A stretch of DNA of 64,000 nucleotides. Source: an uncultured Clostridia bacterium. Lineage in GTDB: Bacteria > Bacillota > Clostridia > TANB77 > CAG-508. The notes beneath the pieces are model-generated. The model was given only the letters and a program-made list of their open reading frames with translations. It searched no databases and was not told the origin of the DNA. Numbering within the stretch: position 1 is the first letter of the stretch; each line of letters opens with the position of its first letter. The stretch is taken from assembly GCA_947573445.1 (NCBI GenBank), contig CANPFR010000001.1, positions 22,984 through 86,983 on the forward strand, given 5' to 3'. A program made the translations under genes and the position numbers. Below, piece by piece: positions 45,720 to 55,300 of this stretch.

Positions 45720-46844
45720 TTATCTAGCTGAATAGATATAATCCATGGTAGCCCCTCCAATAATTTCTCCTGTTGTAGCATCTACAAAATAACTATACTG
45801 TCCTTCTGTAAATCTTTTTACAGAATCATCCCCAAAATTATCTTCATAAGTTATAACAACTACCCAAGCATTTCTGACTTTATCTTCCACATTATAGTAA
45901 TTTCTTTCTTCTACCTTATAATCCACTCTCTGCATAGCCTCATAATGCTTCTTTTTATCTTTTATTCTATCATAAGCATCTGCATTCATTTTTACAATCA
46001 TTTTTTTAGCTTTTGTCTCTACCACTTTGTTGGTTTCAATTTTTTTATCTTCTTCTAATGCTATTTGTATCGCTTGTTCTTCAGTTATCATTATTTCATT
46101 CTTATCAAATGGTATATTTTCAACCATAAAATAATCAAAATCTTTATTTTTTGATTCAATAGCTATACTTATCCTTTCATAAGGATTATATATTTCTCCA
46201 TATTTTTTACTGAATTGTATGTCAATTTTAAATCCTGAACCTTTTCCACTCCCTTCATTATTATTTGACCATATTTTAGTTATTTCATATTCTCCCTCTT
46301 TAAAGCCAAATAATTTATAATATTTATTAGCAATTTCTATTGCCTCTTGCTCTGATATTTCCTTATTACGATCGTGAATATTCGCATTATTATTCCATAT
46401 ATCATAAAAAGCACCTGTTTTTCCATCAATACTTATTTCGTAATTATCTTCTGTATTAAATCGATACCATATTTTATTAGAATTAAATTCTTTATAATGA
46501 TTCGTATCTACTATATTAGAATTAAATCCAATTTCTTTAAGTTTATTTACAGCAATTTCTTTCGCTTTTTCCTCTGTTATATTTTCTTTTTTGCTTTCTT
46601 CTGTAATTTTCGTTATTTCTTCAAGGTCTCCAGACAATATTTGTACCTTTTCTGGTGTTTTCCATATCTTCTCTATTACCTTACTTCCTGCAAATACAAC
46701 TCCTGTACTTAATGCAATTCCAATTGTAGTTGTAACTACTGTTTTAAAAATACTTCTTGTTTTATTTTTCATAACTATATCATTCTCCTCTTTTATTTTC
46801 GATATAGCAATCTTAAATTTTACTTTATTTTTATCAAATTCCAC
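45720..46844 (-). CDS. Anti-sigma factor-like protein with PepSY-type domains
   Basis: 374 residues from a GTG start (GGAGGG 8 nt before). Cytoplasmic N-terminal ~30 residues, a membrane helix (about 34-53), then three PepSY-like repeats outside ('ITEEKAKEIAVNKLKEIGF', 'ISEQEAIEIANKYYKLFGF', 'ITEEQAIQIALEEDKK'). The gene starts 2 nt after the sigma factor's stop. Such membrane proteins hold the sigma factor until the outside domain senses a signal. Inferred from coupling and topology. Confidence 0.65.
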   Translation of the reverse strand: MEFDKNKVKFKIAISKIKEENDIVMKNKTRSIFKTVVTTTIGIALSTGVVFAGSKVIEKIWKTPEKVQILSGDLEEITKITEESKKENITEEKAKEIAVNKLKEIGFNSNIVDTNHYKEFNSNKIWYRFNTEDNYEISIDGKTGAFYDIWNNNANIHDRNKEISEQEAIEIANKYYKLFGFKEGEYEITKIWSNNNEGSGKGSGFKIDIQFSKKYGEIYNPYERISIAIESKNKDFDYFMVENIPFDKNEIMITEEQAIQIALEEDKKIETNKVVETKAKKMIVKMNADAYDRIKDKKKHYEAMQRVDYKVEERNYYNVEDKVRNAWVVVITYEDNFGDDSVKRFTEGQYSYFVDATTGEIIGGATMDYIYSAR

Positions 46845-46846
46845 TT

Positions 46847-47383
46847 TTAAATCCCTCCGATATTTAATTCTTTTTTTATTTTTTTTCGTATTCTATGCAG
46901 TCTTGTCTTTACGTTTAACTCAGAAATATTTAATCTTTTTGCTATATCTTTTATTGACATAGACGAATAATAAAATAATTTCACAATTTCTATTTCAACA
47001 TCTTTTAGCCCTTTCATTTTTTGCTCTATATCAAAAATCAATTCTCTGTCACCTTCATACATATTTACACTATTTAATGTATCATTTTCAAAATCACTTA
47101 TATCATAAAGAATTTTAGATTTTCTGTATTTTTCTTTTATTAAATTTCTTGTTATTCCTGCTAAATATGAATTTAACGATACATCTATCTGAATCCTCTT
47201 TCTATTTTTCCAGACAATAAAAAATGTATCAGAAAAAATTTCTTCTTTATCTTCAAAAGATATTTTATTATCTGTTCCATTATTAATTATAGTTGTAATA
47301 TATGGTGCAAAATCTTCTATTACTTGGTCTATATCAATTTCATTATTTTTATAATAATCTTCTAACTGCTTTTGCTCTTTCAA
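46847..47383 (-). CDS. Extracytoplasmic-function type sigma factor
   Basis: About 178 residues with sigma region 2 ('FSDTFFIVWKNRKRIQ', 'NSYLAGITRNLIKEKYR') and region 4 ('YYSSMSIKDIAKRLNIS', 'VKTRLHRIRKKIKKEL'). Start is likely the TTG at 47383, 8 nt after AAAGGAG; the ATG at 47407 has no site, and AAAGGAG lies inside its codons. Directs RNA polymerase to its own and a small set of promoters; coupled to the anti-sigma gene. Confidence 0.8.
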   Translation of the reverse strand: MKEQKQLEDYYKNNEIDIDQVIEDFAPYITTIINNGTDNKISFEDKEEIFSDTFFIVWKNRKRIQIDVSLNSYLAGITRNLIKEKYRKSKILYDISDFENDTLNSVNMYEGDRELIFDIEQKMKGLKDVEIEIVKLFYYSSMSIKDIAKRLNISELNVKTRLHRIRKKIKKELNIGGI

Positions 47384-47418
47384 TTTAAAAACTCCTTTAT
47401 AAGACATCTTACATTTAT

Positions 47419-47448
47419 ATAGTGTATTTTAATTTGTAAAAGGTTACA
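47419..47448 (-). promoter_or_regulatory. Possible autoregulated promoter of the sigma factor
   Basis: TGTAACCTTTT on the minus strand resembles the AAC-type -35 element of ECF sigma factors, about 16 bp before TACACTATA. It lies at the distance expected for the sigma operon. Confidence 0.4.
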
Positions 47449-47593
47449 ATAAAAAATAAAGAGATCAATTTTCTAATCTCTGGTATCTAAGCAACAACTT
47501 ATTACTACTCAAAATAATGATACCACCATTCTTCAAAATTGTCTTTTTTCCAAAAAAAAATTATGTCCAATTATTTAGCATATCATTTAAATT

Positions 47594-47682
47594 TTCTTAT
47601 TTTATAAGAATTTGATTGTATTTTCTTATTTATTAGGAATTCACTTTACTAATTCTCATTTTTAGCTTAAAATTTATGAGAA
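47594..47682 (+). promoter_or_regulatory. Three palindromes upstream of the XRE regulator
   Basis: TTCTTA-N5-TAAGAA (47594-47610), the imperfect TTCTTATTTATTAGGAA (47623-47639), and TTCTCAT...ATGAGAA (47653-47682). Spaced 29-30 nt apart, about three helical turns, next to the regulator start, so likely its own operators. Confidence 0.55.
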
Positions 47683-47697
47683 AGTAGTAGGTTAATT

Positions 47698-48015
47698 ATG
47701 AGATATGTAAATGAAGTGATTCGAGATTTTCGAGAAGATAATAATATGACACAAGGAGACGTAGCAAATTTTTTAAAGATTCCACGTTCCACTTATGCTA
47801 GATATGAAGTTCCTGGGTCTAATATTGATTTAGATACCCTTTCTAAATTATGTGTGTTATATCACACAACCCCCAATGATATCCTGGGGTTCACTACTAA
47901 AACACATCTATCAGATGCCAAAATCAAAAAATTGTGTAAAATAATGAATGATTATAAAATGGATATCAATGCCGTTATTCGTCTTTTAGAGGATATTCAC
48001 AAAATCTACAAATAA
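47698..48015 (+). CDS. XRE-family transcriptional regulator
   Basis: 105 residues: HTH 'MTQGDVANFLKIPRSTYARYE' (helix-turn-helix about 18-40), then 'LCVLYHTTPNDILGF', typical of small XRE repressors, and a C-terminal helix. The start has a weak AGTAGTAGG site. Palindromes upstream suggest autoregulation. It stands alone, ending in a terminator. Confidence 0.85.
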   Translation: MRYVNEVIRDFREDNNMTQGDVANFLKIPRSTYARYEVPGSNIDLDTLSKLCVLYHTTPNDILGFTTKTHLSDAKIKKLCKIMNDYKMDINAVIRLLEDIHKIYK

Positions 48016-48022
48016 AGCATCT

Positions 48023-48060
48023 AAAAAAGTGAGAATTTTTTTATAAATTCTCACTTTTTT
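48023..48060. terminator. Bidirectional terminator
   Basis: AAAAAAGTGAGAATTT ... AAATTCTCACTTTTTT stem between convergent genes. Confidence 0.85.
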
Positions 48061-48066
48061 AGATAT

Positions 48067-49206
48067 TTAGGTTTTTCCTGCTAATTTTACATCTAGTATG
48101 GTTTCTTTTTCATTTCTTTGAACATGCAATTTTACAATATCCTCTGGTTTTTTATTGTAGATGTATTTTTTTAAATCATTCATTTTGCTAATTGGAGTAT
48201 CATCAATTTGAGTAATAATATCCCCTTCTTTGATATCTAATGTGGCCAATGGACCCTCTGGCACAATTTGTGCTACATAAATACCATTTTCAATTTTAAT
48301 ATTAGCATCCAAATATTGAATGGCTTCTTTATCATAACCATAAATACCAAGCCAGGCTTCATCAAATTTTCCTTCACTTACTAATTGATTGATAATTGGC
48401 TTAATAATATTAATTGGCACAGCAAATCCAATGCCTTCTGCATTGCTAATTTTGACAGAATTAATCCCAATTAATTGACCTTTTGCATCAACAAGAGCCC
48501 CACCACTATTTCCTTCGTTAATGGTAGCATCGGTTTGAATCAAATCTTCCATATATACATTTTGCGTTTCATCTTCAATTTTAATGGTTCGGTTCATGGC
48601 ACTAATAATCCCCTTTGTGACTGTCTTCTGAAAGGCTAATCCCAAAGGATTTCCAATGGCATATACATCATCTGCTAACTTTATGGACTCTGAGTCACCT
48701 AATTCTAAATATTCGAGACTTGCTTTGTTAATTTTTACAATGGCTAAATCAATATTATTGTCAGCCCAAACTACATTTCCTTCATACACATTTCCATCAT
48801 CTAATGTAACATAGCAACTACTATACTTATTACCTGCAACATGTTGATTGGTCAAAATGTAACCACTATCTGTGATAATTACGCCACTTCCCAAACCAAG
48901 CTTTTCTTCTGCATTGTTGACAAATATGGAACTGCCACTTTGTTTTAGCTTGGATATCCCAACAATTGCTTTTACAGCATCTGAAATTGCTTCTGTGTTG
49001 GCTAAAGATTGGGTATTATTTTCTTCTTTGCTCTGATCTGAAGTTGTTTCGTCAAAATTTAACTTTTCGGCTTTATATTCTGTTGTACTTGCAACTTGAT
49101 TAACTTCTGTTCGCAAAATTAAAACAAGTAACAAAGTAATGATAACAATCATCAAACCATACATCATCAAACGTTCTTTATTTTTCTTTTTTTCTTCATA
49201 ATACAT
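48067..49206 (-). CDS. htrA: HtrA-family serine protease
   Basis: 379 residues from the ATG at 49206 (AGGAGG upstream). Membrane helix near the start, a Ser/Asn linker, trypsin-like domain with His ('LTNQHVAGN'), Asp ('DNNIDLAIVKI') and Ser ('NEGNSGGALVDAKG'), and a C-terminal PDZ domain ('VPEGPLATLDIKEGDIITQID'). Degrades or refolds misfolded envelope proteins. Divergent from the NRPS gene. Family typical. Confidence 0.93.
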   Translation of the reverse strand: MYYEEKKKNKERLMMYGLMIVIITLLLVLILRTEVNQVASTTEYKAEKLNFDETTSDQSKEENNTQSLANTEAISDAVKAIVGISKLKQSGSSIFVNNAEEKLGLGSGVIITDSGYILTNQHVAGNKYSSCYVTLDDGNVYEGNVVWADNNIDLAIVKINKASLEYLELGDSESIKLADDVYAIGNPLGLAFQKTVTKGIISAMNRTIKIEDETQNVYMEDLIQTDATINEGNSGGALVDAKGQLIGINSVKISNAEGIGFAVPINIIKPIINQLVSEGKFDEAWLGIYGYDKEAIQYLDANIKIENGIYVAQIVPEGPLATLDIKEGDIITQIDDTPISKMNDLKKYIYNKKPEDIVKLHVQRNEKETILDVKLAGKT

Positions 49207-49353
49207 TCCTTTTTTTCCTCCTTTGTTAATGGTTATTTTTTCCAAAAATTAGGATTTCATACATCTTGAAATATTTTTAGGATAGATATTGCTTTTTTCT
49301 TTTTTTTCATGTAATATAATGTTAAATAATATATATTTTAGGGGAATTTAGGG

Positions 49354-52300
49354 ATGGAAAATAGAATGAATAAAAAATTTAATTTAACAGTACCACAAGA
49401 AAACATTTGGCTAATGGAACAGTTAAATCCGAATTCAAATATTAATCATATTTATGGGACACTTTTTATTGACAAGAAAATGGATTTGGAATTACTACAA
49501 GATGCAATCAATCGTATGATTGAAAATAATGACGCTTTACGTTTACGTATTACAGAAGAAAACGCAAAACCAGTACAATACATTGCAGATTATAAATCTG
49601 AAAATTTCCCAGTTTACTTTGTAGATAAAAATGAAACAACCACCATTCAGGAAATCATTCATGCGATTTCTTTGGAACATATGAATATTTTGGATCATAA
49701 ATTATATGATTTTAGAATCATTGACTGTTCTACTTGCGTTTATTTGTGTGTAAAAATGCACCACATTATTGCAGATGCATGGTCAATGGCTCAATTGTTT
49801 GTGGAGCATTTGGATGAGTTCTATCAACAAGCACAAAATCACTTAATTTCTGAGAAAAAACCTTCTTATTTGAACTATATTAAGAAAAATGAGGAATATA
49901 AAGTTTCAGAAAAATACACCAAAGATCACATATTTTGGGAAAAATATGTGAAGGATTTGGAATGTAAAAATGAATTTGAAGTTTCTACTGATAAAAAATG
50001 TAATCGAATTGAGAAAAGTCTTGGAAATAGTTTGTATAACAAAATAGAAAATTTTTGTAAAAAAAATAATATCACGGAATATTCTTTTTTCTTGGCTATT
50101 ATTTCGACTTATTTTTCAAAATTGTTTTCCAATGATAATTTGGTCATTGGAACTCCTTTTCTGAATCGTAAAAAAGCAGATAAAGAATTGGATATGATGG
50201 GAATGTTTGTTGCGACTTTGCCACTTTCTATCAAAGTCACACCAGAAGCAAGTTTTATTGATTTATGCAAACAAATTAGTCGTACAAATATGGCATGTTT
50301 TAGGCATTGTGGTTTTCCCTATCGTGAAATTCAAAAAGAGTATGCAAATGTTTCTGGTAATCATACGAATTTGTATGAAATTGCATTTTCCTATCAAATG
50401 AATAACTTAGAAAGTAATTTTGATAGCCAAATTTATAAAAACACTTGGTATGCTAACAGTACACAAGCAACCCCACTTTTTATTAGTTACATGAATCATT
50501 TTGGTGAACATCAATTGTGTTATGATTATTGGTTAACTTGTTTCGAAAAAAATGATATTGATATTATGCATGAAAGATTGTTAACCATTATTCATCAAGT
50601 TTTGGAAAAAAATGAAATTTCAGTAGATGTAATTGAAATTGTTACACCTGAAGAAAGACATAAAATTTTGCATGATTTCAACAACACAGCTGTCGTTTAT
50701 CCAAATGATAAAAGCATTGTAGATTTGTTTGAAAAACAAGTGGCAGAAACTCCTGAACAGATTGCTGTTGTTTTTGAAGAAGAGCAATTAACTTATCGAG
50801 AATTGAATCACAAAGCTAATTCGATTGCTAATTTTTTGGTTAAAAATAATGTGAAAAGTGAAGACATTATTGGTATCTTTTTGGATAAATCTTTGGAAAG
50901 TGTTATTGCTATTTTAGGTATTTTAAAATCTGGTGCAGCCTATCTTCCAATCGATGTTTCCTATCCTGAAAGTAGAGTAGAATATATGCTTTCTAATTCA
51001 AATGTAAAATTTATATTGAGTCATTCTGAATTGGCAAAATTGCTAAACCAAAATATACCTATTATAAATTTAGATGAATTCAAATTTGAAAAAAAAGAGA
51101 ATTTGAATCGTTCCATTAAACCAAACCAATTAGCTTACATTATGTACACTTCTGGTTCCACAGGAAATCCAAAAGGTGTTATGGTTGAACACAAAAATAT
51201 TATCCGACTTGTAAAAAACACGAATTTTATTAAATTCCAAAAAAATGAAAGAATCTTACAGACAGGTTCCATTGTTTTTGATGCTTGTACTTTCGAAATC
51301 TGGGCTGCTCTTTTAAATGGTTTTGAGCTACATATCATCACCAAAAATAATTTACTAGATTCTACGTTATTACAAAACTATATAGAAACCCATAAAATTA
51401 CCATTTTATGGCTAACTTCACCATTGTTTAATCAACATGCGACTAATAATCCTTTTATTTTTAAGAATATACGTTACTTATTAACTGGTGGAGATGTTTT
51501 ATCTCCTAATCATATCAATAGAGTTATGGAAATAAATCCAAAATTGCAAATTATTAATGGTTATGGTCCAACTGAAAATACAACATTTTCTACTTGTTTT
51601 CATATAAAGCAAAAATATACGAAAAATATTCCAATTGGTTTTCCAATCGCTAATTCAACTTGTTATGTTGTATCACCATCTGGAAATTTGAAACCGATTA
51701 ATGTTCCAGGGGAACTTTGGGTTGGTGGAGATGGTGTTAGTAGAGGTTACTTAAACAATGAACAACAAACCAAAGATAAATTCATTCATCATTTTTTGGG
51801 AAATGAAAAAGTTTACAAAACGGGTGATTTAGTTAAATGGCTACCTGATGGAAGTATTGAATTTATAGGAAGAATTGATAACCAAGTTAAAATTAGAGGT
51901 TTTAGAATTGAACTTTCTGAAATTGATCAAAAAATCGTGGAATATCCTAACATTCAACAATCACTTACTAAAATTCAAAACATTAATGATACAAAAACAA
52001 TTTGTTCTTACATCATTTCTGACAAACAGATTAATATTAAAAATTTGAAACAACGTTTAGAAAAACAATTACCAAACTATATGATTCCAAGTTTTATCAC
52101 ACAATTAGATGATTTTCCTCTAAATGTTAACGGAAAAGTGGATTCAAAAGCATTGCCACTTCCTCATATAAATCATATGGCAAAAACGATTGTTCCAGCA
52201 CGAAATAAACTAGATGAATTAATCATCCATATTTTAAATGATGTATTGAATACGACTCATATCAGTATTGAGGATTCATTTTTTGAATTAGGTGGTGATT

Positions 52301-55300
52301 CATTATCTGCTATCACTTTTACAAGTATTTTGGCACAAAAATTAAATGTTCCTATTTCTGTAAAAGATATTTTTGACCATTCCATTATAAAAGAATTATC
52401 AGATTATATAGGCTCTTTATCAAAAAAAGAAAAAAGTACCATAAAAGCAGTTAAGAAAATGGCATATTACCCTGTTTCTTCTGCTCAAAAAAGAATTTAT
52501 TATGCTTCTATTTTGGATCATAATTCAACGTTATATAATATTGCAGGTGGAATTATTGTAAATCAAACATTAGATATCACATTATTGGAAAAATGTTTTC
52601 AATTATTAGTTGATAGACATGAAGTTTTACGTACTCGTTTTGATATTTCACAAAATGAAAATGATCTTGTACAAATAATAGATGATAAAATTGATTTTCA
52701 TTTATCTTATGAACCAGAAACTTCAGAAAATATCAATCGTATTTATGAACGTTTCCTTCATCCCTTTGATTTATCAAAGGCTCCGCTATTTAGAGCAAAA
52801 GTGGTTCATTTGCAAAATCATCATATGCTATTATTACTTGATATGCACCATATTATTAGCGATGGTACATCATTGACTATTTTACTGCAAGAACTTTGTG
52901 ACTTATACAATGAAAAAATACTACCTGAAAATCAAGTAGATTATAAAGATTTTACTTTATGGGAAAAAGAACAATTCAAACATGAAAATTTTGAAAAAGC
53001 AAAAGATTTTTGGATTCATCAATATCAAGATGAAATCCCTTTATTAAATATGCCTACAACATTTTCTAGACCTTCTACACAAAGTTTTGAAGGCTCTAGT
53101 TATTATACTACTTTACCAAAAGATATCTTGGATAAAGTCCATGAAGTAGCCAAAAATTTAGAAATTACTCCATATATGTTAATGTTATCTGTTTACTATA
53201 TTCTACTTTCTAAATACACTGCACAAAATGATATTGTGGTTGGTACGCCCATTGTTGGCCGAGAATTACCTGAACTTTATCATATGGTTGGAATGTTTGT
53301 AAATACTTTAGCATTACGAAATCAAATAAATTCTTCTTTCAGTTTTAAGGATTTTGCAATCAATATAAAAAATTCTTGTTTAGCTGCATTTCAACATCAG
53401 ATTTATCCTTTTGATGAATTGGTAAAAGAGCTAGATGTAAAAAGAGACGCCAGTAGGAATCCTTTATTTGACACCATGTTTATTTATCAAAATAATGGAT
53501 ATCCAACAATAGATTTTAAAAATGCTATGGTTGAATATTTTATTCCTGATAATAAGATTTCTAAATTTGATTTAACTTTGGAAATTATTCCTACTGATAA
53601 TGAATTTTCTTTACGTTTTGAATATTGCACCAAATTATTTGACAAGAATTTTATCAAACGATTAAGTACACATTACATTAATATTTTAAGTAGTATTTTA
53701 GAGAACTCTAACATTCAAATATCAAATATAGATATGCTTTCTAAAAAAGAAAAAAGTCAAATTCTCTTTGATTTTAATGATACTTCTGTAGATTATCCTC
53801 ATGATAAAACGATTGTAGATTTATTTGAAGAACAAGTGAAAAAAACACCTGATAATATTGCTGTTATCTTTGAAAATAAACAATTAACTTATCGTGAATT
53901 AAATGAAAAAGCCAATAGCCTAGCAAGATGTTTGATTCATAATGGGGTTTCTAGTAATTCGATTGTTGGAATTATGCTTCCTCGTTCCTTGGAAATGATT
54001 GTTAGTATGTTTGGAATATTAAAGGCAGGGGCTGCTTATTTGCCTTTGGATCCACTCTATCCAAAAAATAGAATTCATTATATTATAAAAGATAGTAATA
54101 TCCATTTACTTTTAACTAATAATTCAACTACTTCTTTAAAAAATTTGGATGTAATTGATGTCTCATTATCCAAAAAGAATATCTATTCTAAATATGAGAA
54201 CTCTAATTTAAATACCATCATTTCTCCACTAAGTTTAGCTTATACAATTTATACATCAGGCTCTACAGGAAATCCAAAAGGAGTTGCTATCACACATCAA
54301 AATGTAAATAACTTTGTGAAAGGAGTTACTTCCAAAATAAAATTTAGTAATGTCATTGTTTCTGTTACTACTATTTGTTTTGATATCTTCGTACTTGAGA
54401 GTATTTTGCCTTTACAAAAAGGTCTAACTGTTGTTATAGCAAATGAATCAGAACAGACCATTCCTGAACTCCTTAACAAATTATGCATAAAAAATAATGT
54501 TACAATGATACAAACAACCCCTTCCAAGTTTTCTTTATTAATTAGTGATGAATCCTCTTTAACATTTCTAAAGAATCTCAAAACCATCATGCTTGGAGGA
54601 GAAGCTTTTCCTTATAATTTATTACTAAAAATAAAAAGTCTAACAAAATGTAAAATATATAATATGTATGGACCAACAGAAACTACAGTCTGGTCATCCA
54701 TCAAAGATTTGACTACTGAAAATGACATAACAATTGGAACCCCTATTTCCAATACATCTATGTATGTTTTAGATAATGATTTAAATATTTTACCAACTAA
54801 TGTTCCTGGAAAATTATACATTGGTGGAGATGGTATAAGCAAAGGTTACTTAAATAATCAGGAATTAACCGATCGTCGATTTATTATCAATCCATATAAT
54901 ACATTACAGAAAATATACGATACTGGTGATTTAGCAAAGTGGTCAAATACTGGGGAATTAATTTGTTTAGGTCGTTCTGACTTTCAAGTAAAAATCAGAG
55001 GACTAAGGATTGAATTAGGTGAGATAGAAAAAGTTATTTTATCTTTTAAAGAAATTGAAAAAGCCATTGTTACTACAAATACAGATTCTTTAAATAGACA
55101 ATTATTATGTGCCTATTTGGTTTCTGAAAATAGAGTATCTATCTCTGAATTAAAACAATATTTAGGTATGTTTCTGCCTAATTATATGATTCCTACCTAC
55201 ATAACACAAATAGAAGATTTTAAATATACCCCAAACGGAAAAATCGATACAAAATCTCTACCAGCACCTAATTTCATTAATGAAAAAAAGCAAATTCGAT

